Assembly (NCBI RefSeq): GCF_005222815.1
Contig: NZ_STGB01000003.1
Span: 327,955 to 391,954 of the forward strand
Direction: 5' to 3'
Source: Roseomonas sp. AR75
GTDB taxonomy: Bacteria > Pseudomonadota > Alphaproteobacteria > Acetobacterales > Acetobacteraceae
Length of the DNA: 64,000 bases
In this document: positions 54,560-64,000 of the stretch, piece by piece
Layout: each line of letters starts with the position of its first letter
Numbering within the stretch: the stretch's first letter is position 1
Translations under genes and position numbers: made by a program
The notes under the pieces: generated by a model
What the model was told of the DNA's origin: nothing
Database searches by the model: none
What the model saw: only the letters and a program-made list of their open reading frames with translations

Positions 54560-56203
54560 CTACATCCCGCCGATGTAGTTCGGCCCGCCCCCGCCTTCCG
54601 GCGTGCGCCAGTCGATGTTCTGCGTCGGGTCCTTGATGTCGCAGGTCTTGCAGTGCACGCAGTTCTGCGCGTTGATCACGAGGTGCATCGGGCCTTCGCC
54701 GTTGCCCGCGGCCGCTCCCACCGCCTCATAGACAGCGGCCGGGCAGTAGCGGCTTTCCGGCGAGGCGAAGCGCTCCCAGTTGACCCCTTCCCAGCGCGCC
54801 GGGTCCTTCAGCACCAGGTGCGAGGGCTGGTCCTCCTCGTGGTTGGTGTTGGACAGGTACACCGAGGAGAGACGGTCGAAGCTCAGCACGCCATCCGGCT
54901 TCGGGTAGTCGATGCGCGTCGCCTCGGACGCCGTCTTCAGGGTCTCGTGGTCCTGGTGGTGAGTCCAGGTCCAGGGCGCCTTGCCGCGCAGCACATAGGT
55001 GTCGAGCGCGGCGTTCAGCATGCCGCCCCAGAAGCCGTATTTCGCGAAGCCGGGGCGGATGTTCCGCACGCCTTCCAGCTCCTGCCAGACCCAGCTGGTC
55101 TTCAGCGCGGCGGGGTAGCCTTCCAGCACCGGCGGGCGCTCGCCCTGCAGCGCGAGCGCGATCGCCTCGGCGGCGACCATGCCGGACTTCATGGAGGTGT
55201 GCGTGCCCTTGATCTTCGGCACGTTGAGGAAGCCCGCGGCGTCGCCGACGATCATCCCGCCGGGGAAGACCAGCTTCGGCACGGCCTGGATGCCGCCCTC
55301 GTTCAAGGCGCGCGCGCCATAGGCCACGCGCTTGCCGCCTTCCAGGAAGCCCTTCACCGCCGGGTGGTGCTTGAAGCGCTGGAACTCCTCGAAGGGCGAG
55401 AGCCAGGGGTTCGGATAGTCGAGGCCCACCACGAAGCCGATCGAGACGAGATTCTCGCCGAGCATGTAGAGCCAGGAGCCGCCATAGGTGTCGGACGGCA
55501 TCGGCCATCCGGTGGAATGCCACACCAGCCCGGGCGTGTGCTTCTCCTTCGGGATTTCCCACAGCTCCTTCATGCCGAGCGCATAGGTCTGCGGCGCGAC
55601 GCCCGCGCGCAGGTCGAAGGTCTCGAACAGGCGCTTGGTGAGGCTGCCGCGGCAGCCTTCGGCGAACACCGTGTAGGTGGCGCGGAGCTCCATCCCGGGC
55701 TGGTAGTTCGGGCCCTTCTCGCCCTCCCGCGTGATCCCCATCACGCCGGCGACGACGCCCCTCACCTGGCCGTCCTCGATGATGGTCTCGGAGGCGGCGA
55801 AGCCCGGATAGATCTCGACGCCGAGCGCCTCGGCCTTCGCGGCCAGCCAGCGGCACACATTGCCGAGCGAGACGATGTAGTTGCCCTCGTTGTGCATCTG
55901 CGGCGGCGTTGGCAGCCTGAAGGCGCGCGTCGCCGTCAGCAGCATGAAGCGGTCCTCGGTGACGGGCGTCGCCAGCGCGGGCGGGTCCTCCCGCCAGTCC
56001 GGGATCAGCTCGTCCAGCGCGCGCGGCTCCAGCACGGCGCCGGAGAGGATATGCGCGCCGATCTCGCTGCCCTTCTCCACCAGGCAGACGGCGGCGTCGG
56101 GGTTCTGCTGCTTGATCCGGATGGCGCAGGCGAGGCCAGCCGGACCGCCGCCGACCACCAGCACGTCGAACTCCATACTTTCGCGCTGCTCGGCGTCCGA
56201 CAT
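54560..56203 (-). CDS. Electron transfer flavoprotein-ubiquinone oxidoreductase
   Basis: Carries electrons from ETF (fatty-acid and amino-acid dehydrogenases) to ubiquinone at the membrane. The 547-residue protein has the FAD motif VLVVGGGPAGLACAIRIKQ, GAHILSGAVLEP, VFAEGCRGSLTKRLFE, GFLNVPKIKGTHTSMKSG and a C-terminal [4Fe-4S] site (CVHCKTCDIKDPTQNIDW plus the earlier Cys in RYCPAAVYE). ATG at 56203 follows GGAGAAAAAGGC. No etfAB in the window. Confidence 0.96.
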   Translation of the reverse strand: MSDAEQRESMEFDVLVVGGGPAGLACAIRIKQQNPDAAVCLVEKGSEIGAHILSGAVLEPRALDELIPDWREDPPALATPVTEDRFMLLTATRAFRLPTPPQMHNEGNYIVSLGNVCRWLAAKAEALGVEIYPGFAASETIIEDGQVRGVVAGVMGITREGEKGPNYQPGMELRATYTVFAEGCRGSLTKRLFETFDLRAGVAPQTYALGMKELWEIPKEKHTPGLVWHSTGWPMPSDTYGGSWLYMLGENLVSIGFVVGLDYPNPWLSPFEEFQRFKHHPAVKGFLEGGKRVAYGARALNEGGIQAVPKLVFPGGMIVGDAAGFLNVPKIKGTHTSMKSGMVAAEAIALALQGERPPVLEGYPAALKTSWVWQELEGVRNIRPGFAKYGFWGGMLNAALDTYVLRGKAPWTWTHHQDHETLKTASEATRIDYPKPDGVLSFDRLSSVYLSNTNHEEDQPSHLVLKDPARWEGVNWERFASPESRYCPAAVYEAVGAAAGNGEGPMHLVINAQNCVHCKTCDIKDPTQNIDWRTPEGGGGPNYIGGM

Positions 56204-56291
56204 GCCTTTTTCTCCGGCGTTCCTGGGGCTGCCCGGCATTTAGCCCTGGGGGCCATTGCGCGGAACCCCGCGCAGCGCCGATATCGCGGGC

Positions 56292-57080
56292 ATGGAGAGA
56301 GAGGCGCTGCTCGCCGCGCTCAGGCTGCAGCTCGAATGGGGCGCGGATGACGCGCTGGAGGCCCTGCCGGTGGACCGCTTCGCCGCGCCGCCGCCGGCCG
56401 CGCCCGTGCGTCCGGTCGTGCCCGCGCGGCCGGCTGCCGTCGTGGTGGCGCCCCTGGCCCTGGTGCCCGCCCCCGCGGCCGCGGCGAAGCTCGCCGGTGA
56501 GGCCGACAGCCTGGATGCGCTGAAGGACGCCATCGCCGCCACCGAGAGCACGCTGCGCGACACCGCCACCAACCTGGTCTTCTCGGATGGCAATCCGGCG
56601 TCCGGCCTGATGATGATCGGCGAGGCGCCAGGCGCCGACGAGGACCGCGCGGGCAAGCCCTTCGTCGGCGTCTCCGGCCGGCTGCTGGACCGGATGGTGG
56701 CCAGCATCGGCCTGCAGCGGGAGCGTGACTTCTACCTGACCAACATCCTGCCCTGGCGACCGCCGGGGAACCGCACGCCGACGGATGCGGAAATCATGCT
56801 CTTCCTGCCCTTCCTGCTGCGCCACATCGCCCTGATACGGCCGCGCCACCTGGTGCTGCTGGGCGGCGTCTCGGCCAAGACGCTGCTGCGGGCGAAGGAC
56901 GGCATCACGCGGTTGCGCGGCCGCTGGCACGGGCTGGAGGTGGAGGGCCTCGGCCGTCTTCCGGCGCTCGCCACCCTGCATCCGGCCTATCTCCTGCGCA
57001 GCCCAGCGGCGAAGAGGGATGCCTGGTCCGACCTGCTGTTGCTGCGACGGACCCTGGACGGCTCCGTGGCACCGGAATGA
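56292..57080 (+). CDS. Uracil-DNA glycosylase, type-4-like but lacking cysteines
   Basis: Excises uracil from DNA. The 262-residue product has motif [38 protein letters not shown] and motif B in [16 protein letters not shown]. An N-terminal region of about 65 residues is Ala/Pro/Val-rich and probably disordered. Type-4 enzymes coordinate a [4Fe-4S] cluster with four Cys; this protein contains no cysteine at all, and the usual N-terminal CxxC is replaced by [15 protein letters not shown]. It probably belongs to a cluster-free alphaproteobacterial branch. The ATG at 56292 follows a GGGC sequence; ETF-QO is divergent. Confidence 0.88.
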   Translation: MEREALLAALRLQLEWGADDALEALPVDRFAAPPPAAPVRPVVPARPAAVVVAPLALVPAPAAAAKLAGEADSLDALKDAIAATESTLRDTATNLVFSDGNPASGLMMIGEAPGADEDRAGKPFVGVSGRLLDRMVASIGLQRERDFYLTNILPWRPPGNRTPTDAEIMLFLPFLLRHIALIRPRHLVLLGGVSAKTLLRAKDGITRLRGRWHGLEVEGLGRLPALATLHPAYLLRSPAAKRDAWSDLLLLRRTLDGSVAPE

Positions 57081-57205
57081 GCGAAAAAATTTGTTAAGGT
57101 CGCCGCGGAACTCCCTGATTCGTTAAGTAGCGTCTCACGACACGAGCATTCGGCGCGTTTGAGGGGTTGCCACCCCTTAACATCGGCCTGTAGGGGAAGG
57201 GCGCC

Positions 57206-59029
57206 ATGCGAGCGATCTGCCCCATGGCCCGGTGCCCCCGCCCGGTTCGCAGCACCCGTCGTCTGACGCTGCTGCTCCTCGTTGGGGCAACGATGATCGT
57301 GGGGGCTCAGGTCCCTGCGTTCGGGCAACGGGCCGACCAGACCGCCATGAGCGTTCCCCGTCCCGCGTTGCAGGGTGGGGTCGCCGGGTTACCGCAACCC
57401 CTAGCGCCGTCGGATGCGGCGCGGCTTCGTCGCATCTTCGACCTGCAGACGCGGGGCGAGATGGCACAGGCCGCGCGCGAGACCGAACGGCTGGATGACC
57501 GTCGCCTGCTCGGCCATGTGCTGGCCGACCGCTGGGCGCGCGGATATGCCGTGCAGACCCAAGACCTGCTCGCCTGGCTTTCCGACTATGCCGACCACCC
57601 GGATGCGCCGGCGGTGCATGCTTTGCTGGTGCGCAAGGCGCCGCGCGGCACCGAATTGCCTCCCGCCCCCGTCAGCAACGCCCTGCCCGAGAGCGGCGAG
57701 GTGGTGCCGGAAGAGACCGAACCCGCCGCCCGCAGCGTGTCGCGCAACCCGGCGCTCGACCGCACCGTGCGCGATCGTGCGCGGGAGGGGCAGGTTTCGG
57801 CGGCGCTGAATGCGATCGCGCGGTCCCGCGCGAGCACCGCCTATGCGGCCCTGCTGAAGGGCGACGTCGCGCAGGCCTTGCTGCAGGCCGGCAAGGACGA
57901 GGAAGCCTTCCGCGTCGCCAGCGAGGCCGCCCGCAATGCCGGCGGCACGGGATTCCCGGCCTTCATCGCGGGCCTTGCCGCCTGGGGCATGGAGCGGCCC
58001 GATCTGGCGCTCGCCTATTTCGAAGCCGCGGCGCGGGCGGAGGCGGCCTCCCCGGCGGTGCGCTCGGCGGCGGCCTTCTGGACCGGCCGCGCCTCGGTGC
58101 AGGCGCGGCGACCGCAGGGCTACGTGCCCTGGATGATGCAGGCCTCGCAGGAGCCCCGGACCTTCTACGGCCTCGTCGCGCGGCGCCTGCTCGGCCTGCC
58201 GATGGGCTTCGCCTGGGAGCGCGAGCTCGCCGGCGAGGGCGAGGCGGCCGCGATTGCCGAGAGCGCCGCGGGCTGGCGCGCGCTGGCGCTGCTGCAGATC
58301 GGCGAGGCCGACCGGGCGGAGCGCGAGATGCGCGCCCTCTGGCCCCGCGTGCAGGGCAATGCCGGCGTGATGCGGGCGATGCTGGCCATCGCGTCCCAGG
58401 CGAACATGACGGACCTGGCGGCGCAGCTCGCCTCGCTGCAGCAGAGCGCGGATGGCAGGCCGCGCGACTTCGCCCGCTTCCCGCTGCCCCAGCTGCGGCC
58501 GCTGAACGGCTTCCGGGTGGACCCCTCGCTGCTCTATGCGCTGGCGCGGCAGGAATCCAACTTCAACCCGCAGGCCGTCTCCCCCGCCGGGGCGCGCGGG
58601 CTGATGCAGATCATGCCGGCGACGGCCAGCTATGTGACCGGTGACGCCTCGCTGCGCGGGGCCGGTGTTCGGCGGCTGCACGACCCGGCCTTCTCGCTGG
58701 AAGTGGGCCAGCGTTACGTCGCCTATCTCGCCCGGCACGACCAGGTGGATGGCGACCTGATCCGGGTGCTCGCCGCCTACAACAATGGGCCGGGCAACCT
58801 GGCGCGCTGGCTGCCGGCCGTGCGCCACCGCACCGATCCCTTCCTGTTCATCGAGAGCATCCCGGTGACGGAGACGCGCAGCTTCGTGCAGCGCGTGCTG
58901 GCCTATTCCTGGATCTATGCCGCGCGGCTCGGCCTGCCGGCGCCGAGCCTGGATGCGCTGGCCGCCGGGCAGTTCCCCCGCTTCACCGAGGCGTCCGAGG
59001 TGACGGCGATGGTGCGGCGGCGCAACTGA
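57206..59029 (+). CDS. Soluble lytic transglycosylase (Slt family)
   Basis: Peptidoglycan-cleaving periplasmic enzyme of 607 residues. Signal peptide about residues 16-41 (ending PAFGQ), a long alpha-superhelical U/L region with repeated Ala-rich helices (about 65-430), and a C-terminal catalytic domain with Glu450 in [20 protein letters not shown], then LMQIMPATA and [14 protein letters not shown]. The layout is that of E. coli Slt70. A 6-bp hairpin (57162-57177) lies in the 5' leader. The nearby moaB gene follows about 70 nt downstream. Confidence 0.94.
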   Translation: MRAICPMARCPRPVRSTRRLTLLLLVGATMIVGAQVPAFGQRADQTAMSVPRPALQGGVAGLPQPLAPSDAARLRRIFDLQTRGEMAQAARETERLDDRRLLGHVLADRWARGYAVQTQDLLAWLSDYADHPDAPAVHALLVRKAPRGTELPPAPVSNALPESGEVVPEETEPAARSVSRNPALDRTVRDRAREGQVSAALNAIARSRASTAYAALLKGDVAQALLQAGKDEEAFRVASEAARNAGGTGFPAFIAGLAAWGMERPDLALAYFEAAARAEAASPAVRSAAAFWTGRASVQARRPQGYVPWMMQASQEPRTFYGLVARRLLGLPMGFAWERELAGEGEAAAIAESAAGWRALALLQIGEADRAEREMRALWPRVQGNAGVMRAMLAIASQANMTDLAAQLASLQQSADGRPRDFARFPLPQLRPLNGFRVDPSLLYALARQESNFNPQAVSPAGARGLMQIMPATASYVTGDASLRGAGVRRLHDPAFSLEVGQRYVAYLARHDQVDGDLIRVLAAYNNGPGNLARWLPAVRHRTDPFLFIESIPVTETRSFVQRVLAYSWIYAARLGLPAPSLDALAAGQFPRFTEASEVTAMVRRRN

Positions 59030-59097
59030 CGGGTTGCGCCGCGCCCCTTTGGCGGGAGGCGCGGCGCGCCTATCCTGTTCGGCAAGGGAGCACCGCC

Positions 59098-59637
<540 letters not shown>

Positions 59638-59647
59638 CGGCCGGACG

Positions 59648-60787
59648 CTACACCCCGGCCCGCTCCGCCGCGCCGCGCAGGAAGCCGCCCAGCGCGCGAT
59701 GGAACACCGGCTCATCCAGCAGGAAGGCGTCGTGGCCCTTGTCGGTCGCGATCTCCACGAAGGAGACATTGGCCGCCGCTGCGTTCAGCGCGCGCACGAT
59801 CGCGCGGCTCTCGGCGGTCGGGAACAGCCAGTCGGAGCTGAAGGACGCCACCAGGAAGCGCGTCTGCGTGCCGCGGAACGGCGCCGCCACGTCGCCGCCG
59901 TGCTCGGCCCCGAGATCGAAGAAGTCCATCGCGCGGGTGATGGTCAGGTAGCTGTTGGCGTCGAAGCGGCGGACGAAGGTGCTGCCCTGGTAGCGCAGGT
60001 AGCTCTCCACCTCGAAGACGTCTTCCAGGAAGGTGAGCGCGCTCGCGCCGCGCAGGCGCCGGCCGAACTTCCGGCCCAGCGCCTGTTCCGACAGATAGGT
60101 GATGTGCGCGACCATCCGCGCGACGGACAGCCCCTTGGCGGGAATGCGCCCGTCCTCCCAGTAGCGGCCGCCCATCCAGTCCGGGTCGCCATGGATCGCG
60201 GCGCGGCCGACCTCATGGAAGGCAATGTTCTGAGCGGAATGGTATGTCGCAGTGGCGATCGGCGCGGCGGCGACGACCATGTCCGGGTAGGTCGCGGCCC
60301 ATTCCAGTACCTGCATCCCGCCCATGCTGCCGCCGACCACCGCCAGCAGCCGCCCGATCCCGAGATGATCCACCAGGCGCTTCTGCGCCCGGACCATGTC
60401 GCGGATGGTGACGGAGGGGAAATCCGTCCCCCAGAGGCCGCTGCCATCCGGCTTCGGCTCGGCCGGGCCGGAGGAGCCCATGCAGCCGCCGAGGACATTG
60501 GCGCAGATCACGAAATAGCGGCTGGTGTCGATCGGAAGCCCAGGGCCAACAATGGTTTCCCACCAACCGGCCTTGCCGGTCAGCGGGTGCTTCTCCGCCA
60601 CATACTGGTCGCCGGTCAGCGCATGGCAGACCAGGATCGCATTGCTGCGCGCGGCGTTCAGCGTACCATAGGTGCGATACGCCACCGCCAGCGGCGCCAC
60701 CACCGCCCCGCAATCCAGCGCGAGCCCGTCCTCGAACAGGACGCGCTGATGGGCGATCGGCTGGGTGGGGGCGAGGGCCTCGGTCAT
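59648..60787 (-). CDS. metX: Homoserine O-acetyltransferase
   Basis: Acetyl-CoA-dependent activation of homoserine for methionine synthesis. The 379-residue alpha/beta hydrolase-fold protein has [25 protein letters not shown], the nucleophile Ser154 in [14 protein letters not shown], and the acid/base near [12 protein letters not shown] and [13 protein letters not shown] at 60787 is preceded by AGAAGGG. The gene is divergent from the chorismate mutase gene; no SAM-II-like structure was recognised upstream. Confidence 0.96.
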   Translation of the reverse strand: MTEALAPTQPIAHQRVLFEDGLALDCGAVVAPLAVAYRTYGTLNAARSNAILVCHALTGDQYVAEKHPLTGKAGWWETIVGPGLPIDTSRYFVICANVLGGCMGSSGPAEPKPDGSGLWGTDFPSVTIRDMVRAQKRLVDHLGIGRLLAVVGGSMGGMQVLEWAATYPDMVVAAAPIATATYHSAQNIAFHEVGRAAIHGDPDWMGGRYWEDGRIPAKGLSVARMVAHITYLSEQALGRKFGRRLRGASALTFLEDVFEVESYLRYQGSTFVRRFDANSYLTITRAMDFFDLGAEHGGDVAAPFRGTQTRFLVASFSSDWLFPTAESRAIVRALNAAAANVSFVEIATDKGHDAFLLDEPVFHRALGGFLRGAAERAGV

Positions 60788-60902
60788 CCCTTCTGGCGGG
60801 TCTTGCGGGGGCCGCAGGAATAGGCGCGCCGCGCGGGCGGGGCAACCGCCGCCTTGGCGCCGGGGGCCGGCGGTTCTATTCAACCGGCGGAACCGGACCA
60901 GC

Positions 60903-61679
60903 ATGCCCGACACAACCACGCCAGAGCCGCGCAACGACACCATGCCCGCCACCGACGCCGCCATCGCGGCGCTGCGGGCGGAGATCGACGCGCTGGACGA
61001 CGCGATGCACGACCTGCTCATGCGGCGGGCCGATGTCGTGGCGCGGCTGGCCGCCAGCGGAGCGAAGGGCAATGGCCCGGCGATCCGTCCGGGGCGGGAG
61101 GCGGCCATCCTGCGCCGCCTGCTCGGCCGCCATGGCGGCAAGCTGCCCCGCACCGCCCTGGTCCGGCTGTGGCGCGAATTGCTGGCCGCCACCACCAGCA
61201 TGCAGGCACCGCTCAGCGTCGCCGCCTGGCTGCCGGAAGACGGGGTGGAGGTGCTGCGCGCCCATCTCGGCCTGGCCGCCCCCATCAGGCGCTGCGGGAA
61301 CGAGGCCGCGGCGATCGCCGCCTTCGAGGCCGGAACGGCCGCGCTGGTCGCACTGCCCGCCGCCGGGCGATGGTGGCGCACGCACACGCCCTCCCGCCTG
61401 CATGTCGTTGCACGCCTGCCCTTCCTCGGCGCCGGCACCACGGTCTTCCTGCTTTCCCCGACGCAACCCGATGCCTCCGGCGAGGACCACAGCCTGGTCC
61501 GCGTGCCGGTCAGCGGTGCCGCCGGCCTTGCCGCGGCAGGCCTCACGCCCGTCGAGATCGCCCGCGAGGACGGGCTGCTGCTGGCCGAGTTGCCGGGGAT
61601 GCTGAACGCCGGCGATCCCCGCCTCGCGTCGCTCGGCGCCAGCGTGCTCGGCGCCTACGCCGCCCCCCTCGCCGCCTGA
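60903..61679 (+). CDS. Chorismate mutase (AroQ type) with C-terminal extension
   Basis: Converts chorismate to prephenate for Phe/Tyr synthesis. The first 95 residues form the AroQ helices ([51 protein letters not shown]). About 150 additional residues ([11 protein letters not shown]... to the end) resemble the ACT/periplasmic-binding-like part found in alphaproteobacterial chorismate mutase/prephenate dehydratase-related proteins but no dehydratase motif is seen. Total 258 residues. Upstream, an imperfect inverted repeat CCGGCGGTT/AACCGGCGG (60867-60890) may be regulatory. Confidence 0.82.
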   Translation: MPDTTTPEPRNDTMPATDAAIAALRAEIDALDDAMHDLLMRRADVVARLAASGAKGNGPAIRPGREAAILRRLLGRHGGKLPRTALVRLWRELLAATTSMQAPLSVAAWLPEDGVEVLRAHLGLAAPIRRCGNEAAAIAAFEAGTAALVALPAAGRWWRTHTPSRLHVVARLPFLGAGTTVFLLSPTQPDASGEDHSLVRVPVSGAAGLAAAGLTPVEIAREDGLLLAELPGMLNAGDPRLASLGASVLGAYAAPLAA

Positions 61680-61711
61680 CATCCCCATCGAAGCCTGCAA
61701 GGCCTGCCGCC

Positions 61712-62800
61712 ATGACCGTGATGCCGCGCCCCTCCGTCCTGTCGGTCGAGCCCTATGTCGGCGGCGAGTCGAAGATCCCGGGCGTCAACCGGATCATCAA
61801 GCTGTCCTCCAACGAGGGCGCCTTCGGCCCGCCGCCGGCCGCGATCGCCGCCATCGCGGACTCGGCACGCGAGGCGCATCGCTACCCCGACGGCGGCGCC
61901 GGCGCGCTGCGGGAGGCCATCGGCGCGCGCTTCGGGCTCGATCCCGCGCGCATCGTCTGCGGCAACGGCTCGGACGAACTGCTGGCCATGCTGATCCTCG
62001 CCTATGGCGGGGAGGGCACTGAGCTGGTGATGTCCGCCCACGGCTTCATGATGTACGACCTGACGGGGCGCTGGGCCGGCTGCCGCGTGATCAAGGTGCC
62101 GGAGAAGGACCTCACGGCGGATGTGGACGGGCTGCTCGCCGCGGTCGGCCCGCGCACGCGGCTGATGTTCCTGGCCAATCCGAACAACCCCACCGGCTCC
62201 ATCCTACCGCAGTCGGAGATGGAGCGGCTGCGCGCAGGCCTGCGCGAGGACGTTCTGCTGGTGCTGGATTCCGCCTATGCCGAATACGTCACGCGCCCCG
62301 ACTACGACGCCGGCGCGAAGCTGGTGGATGCCGGCGGCGGCAACACGGTGATGACGCGCACCTTCTCCAAGATCTACGGCCTGGGCGGCATGCGGCTGGG
62401 CTGGTGCTATGCGCCGCCGGCCATCGTGGACGTGCTGGGCCGCGTTCGCGGACCCTTCAACGTGAACGCCGCCGCCATGGCCGCCGGCATCGCCGCGCTG
62501 GCGGAGCCTGAGTGGGTGGAGAAGTCCGTCGCGCACAACACCGCCGAACGCGCGCGGGTGAGCGTCGCGCTGACGCAGGCCGGGCTCAAGGTCTGGCCGA
62601 GCGAGGGCAATTTCGTGCTGGTGGATTTCGGCGACGCCGCGCGCGCCAAGGCGGCGGATACGCATCTGCGGTCGCGCGGGCTGATCGTGCGCGCCATGGG
62701 CGGCTACGGCCTGGCGCAGACACTTCGCGTGACGATCGGCACGGCCGAGGAGAACGGCCTGGTGATCGAGGCGCTGACGGCGTTCGCCCGTGGCCAGTGA
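61712..62800 (+). CDS. hisC: Histidinol-phosphate aminotransferase
   Basis: PLP aminotransferase for histidine, and often also aromatic amino acids. The 362-residue protein has [32 protein letters not shown], the PLP lysine Lys220 in [17 protein letters not shown] and [22 protein letters not shown]. The gene lies 32 nt after chorismate mutase and overlaps the GTG of tyrA by 11 nt. Position between chorismate mutase and tyrA supports a role in aromatic transamination. Confidence 0.94.
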   Translation: MTVMPRPSVLSVEPYVGGESKIPGVNRIIKLSSNEGAFGPPPAAIAAIADSAREAHRYPDGGAGALREAIGARFGLDPARIVCGNGSDELLAMLILAYGGEGTELVMSAHGFMMYDLTGRWAGCRVIKVPEKDLTADVDGLLAAVGPRTRLMFLANPNNPTGSILPQSEMERLRAGLREDVLLVLDSAYAEYVTRPDYDAGAKLVDAGGGNTVMTRTFSKIYGLGGMRLGWCYAPPAIVDVLGRVRGPFNVNAAAMAAGIAALAEPEWVEKSVAHNTAERARVSVALTQAGLKVWPSEGNFVLVDFGDAARAKAADTHLRSRGLIVRAMGGYGLAQTLRVTIGTAEENGLVIEALTAFARGQ

Positions 62801-63707
62801 CCTGCCGCCCTTCCAGGGCCCGCCCGGCCCGATCTTTGACAGGCTCTGCCTGATCGGCGTCGGCCTGATCGGCAGTTCCATCGCGCGCATCGCGAAGTCG
62901 CGCGGCGACATCGCACGGACGCTGGTCGTCACGGCGCGCAGCGCCGCGACGCTCGACCGCGTGCGCGAGCTTGGCATCGCCGATGTCGTCGAGCCCGATG
63001 CGGCCAAGGCGGTGGAGGGCGCGGACGGCGTCATCTTCTGCATTCCCGTCGGCGCCTATGCCGGCGTCATGGCGCAGATCGCGCCGCATCTGTCGCCGGG
63101 CGCGGTCGTCAGCGATGTCGGCTCCACCAAGGGCAGCGTGGTCCGCGACCTGACGCCGCTGCTTCCCAAGGGCGTGCATCTGGTGCCCGCGCATCCGATG
63201 GCCGGCACGGAGCATTCCGGCCCCGATGCGGGCTTCGCCGAATTGTTCGAGGGCCGCTACACCATGCTGACGCCGCTGCCCGGCAGCGACCCGCAGGCGG
63301 TGCAGAAGATCGCGGAGCTCTGGCGCCGCTGCGGCAGCATGGTGGAGACGCTGGACCCGGTGACGCACGACAAGATCGTCGCCATCGTCAGCCACCTGCC
63401 GCATTTGATCGCCTTCACGATCTGCTCCACCGCCGACGATCTGGCGGAGGAGACGAAGGAGAAGGTTCTGAAGTTCGCTGCCGGCGGTTTTCGGGACTTC
63501 ACGCGCATCGCCGCGAGCGACCCCACGATGTGGCGCGACGTGTTCCTCAACAACCGCGAGGCGCTGCTGGAGATGCTCGGCCGCTTTGTGGAAGACGCGC
63601 ACGCGCTTGGCCGCGCTGTGCGCTACGGCCACGCCGACTACATCGAGGACCGCATCAACCGCGGCCGCAAGATCCGCCGCGGTCTGATCGAGCGTCACCA
63701 GGCGTGA
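62790..63707 (+). CDS. tyrA: Prephenate/arogenate dehydrogenase
   Basis: Oxidative decarboxylation of prephenate or arogenate in tyrosine synthesis. The 305-residue protein has the Rossmann motif [54 protein letters not shown] and [10 protein letters not shown]. The catalytic His lies in HPMAGTE. GTG at 62790 overlaps hisC. It ends the aromatic gene run; a 260-nt gap follows before the tRNA. Confidence 0.95.
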   Translation: MASDLPPFQGPPGPIFDRLCLIGVGLIGSSIARIAKSRGDIARTLVVTARSAATLDRVRELGIADVVEPDAAKAVEGADGVIFCIPVGAYAGVMAQIAPHLSPGAVVSDVGSTKGSVVRDLTPLLPKGVHLVPAHPMAGTEHSGPDAGFAELFEGRYTMLTPLPGSDPQAVQKIAELWRRCGSMVETLDPVTHDKIVAIVSHLPHLIAFTICSTADDLAEETKEKVLKFAAGGFRDFTRIAASDPTMWRDVFLNNREALLEMLGRFVEDAHALGRAVRYGHADYIEDRINRGRKIRRGLIERHQA

Positions 63708-63920
63708 GGCTGCGGGGGTGGGGTGGCGACGCGGTCCTCCCGCGCCCGCCTTTGCCGCAAGCGTGAAGGCGGTGAGAGCGACGCTTGCGAAGGCGCGTTC
63801 TCCGTTTCGAGCGGCGCGGCGCTTGCGTTGAGCGAGGACGTCAGCGACATGACAAGCTCGCGGCCGGGCGGCCACGGATCAGCGCCTTTCTCCGGCTGGC
63901 GGAAGGGTGCTCGGAATCAG

Positions 63921-63949
63921 AAACGCCCCGGCGATGTTGCCGAGGCGTT
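63921..63949 (-). terminator. Hairpin downstream of the tRNA gene
   Basis: AACGCCCCGGC (63922-63932) and GCCGAGGCGTT (63939-63949) pair over 11 nt with one mismatch and a 6-nt loop. On the minus strand it lies about 20 nt after the tRNA 3' end and is followed by TTTCTG. A likely terminator for the tRNA transcript. Confidence 0.65.
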
Positions 63950-63966
63950 GTTGGTGCAAATCAAGA

Positions 63967-64000
63967 TGGATGCGGGGACAGGATTTGAACCTGTGACCTT
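63967..64000 (-). tRNA. 3' part of a tRNA, probably initiator tRNA-Met (partial)
   Basis: On the minus strand the edge carries the variable loop and T arm (AGGTCACAGGTTCAAATCCTG), the acceptor 3' strand CCCCGCA and an encoded T-CCA. The stem ACAGG/CCTGT with loop TTCAAAT is a good T arm. The combination AGGTCAC and CCCCGCA is that of bacterial initiator tRNA-Met. The anticodon half is outside the window, so identity is tentative. The discriminator base reads T instead of the expected A. Confidence 0.75.

Noticed and set aside
60788..60902. Possible SAM-II riboswitch upstream of metX.
   Set aside because: SAM-II motifs are often found before metX in alphaproteobacteria, but no matching conserved blocks could be seen here; the region is GC-rich with only a simple inverted repeat.
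63785..63988. Short plus-strand frame near the tRNA.
   Set aside because: It runs into the tRNA gene and its terminator and is Arg-rich with no start signal.

Overview
The window is about 70% G+C, densely coded, and reads as a chromosomal segment of an alphaproteobacterium, most likely Acetobacteraceae (Roseomonas-like; the genus is inference). Supporting signs are a split F0 operon with both b and b' subunits (atpI-atpB-atpE-atpF'-atpF), a CcrM-type GANTC methyltransferase next to rnhB, the ispH-thrB-rnhA and metX / chorismate mutase / hisC / tyrA neighbourhoods, a Rhodobacter-type PmtA, orphan Bug-type solute-binding proteins and an LigD/Ku end-joining pair. No phage, transposase, CRISPR array or rRNA was seen.

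Layout. 1-2454: cytochrome c oxidase subunits I (cut by the window edge) and II. 2655-7094: a divergent metal-uptake locus, an ArsR/SmtB repressor facing a TroA/TroB/TroC/TroD-type ABC transporter whose first permease carries a C-terminal DtxR-like domain. 7162-14376: mixed housekeeping and accessory genes (PmtA, a DMT exporter, YqgE, a peroxiredoxin, an Acg-type nitroreductase, DUF4170, two Bug proteins). 14474-15145: an AT-richer gene of unknown family, the clearest candidate for acquired DNA. 15304-17720: rnhA, thrB, ispH. 17870-23692: a lipoprotein, a histidine phosphatase, then a tandem glycine riboswitch and gcvT-gcvH-gcvP. 23912-26867: a PEP-CTERM-like secreted protein, NUDIX, GNAT, a secreted alpha/beta hydrolase and an orphan Flp pilin. 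27092-29598: the F0 operon with a strong terminator. 29665-36096: MFS, CDP-diglyceride hydrolase, an ABC exporter, NhaA, DUF6653 and a VOC protein. 36182-43034: dciA-like, dsbA-like and a giant smc, with mutY divergent. 43021-53735: a zeta-like kinase, ccrM, rnhB, ligD, a cupin, a radical SAM protein, a glycosyltransferase pair plus methyltransferase, small proteins and ku. 54087-63707: a small secreted protein, ETF-QO, an unusual uracil-DNA glycosylase, a lytic transglycosylase, moaB, metX, chorismate mutase, hisC and tyrA. The right edge holds the 3' part of a tRNA, probably initiator Met, on the minus strand.

How the genes work together. The metal locus looks self-contained: a zinc-type sensor, candidate operators over the divergent promoter, and translationally coupled transporter genes. 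The glycine cleavage operon is under direct glycine control. dciA, dsbA and smc are tightly packed and link replication and chromosome segregation; ccrM may be controlled by its own GANTC sites. ligD and ku provide non-homologous end joining from two separate loci.

Most interesting observation: the SMC protein is 1551 residues long and both coiled-coil arms contain three units on an exact 90-residue register (446-715 and 913-1182), one set on each side of the hinge. This looks like matched expansion of the two arms by whole repeat units. Secondary leads are the zinc-type ArsR operator region, the DtxR-fused permease, the AT-rich unknown gene, a cysteine-free type-4-like uracil-DNA glycosylase and a zeta-like kinase overlapping ccrM.
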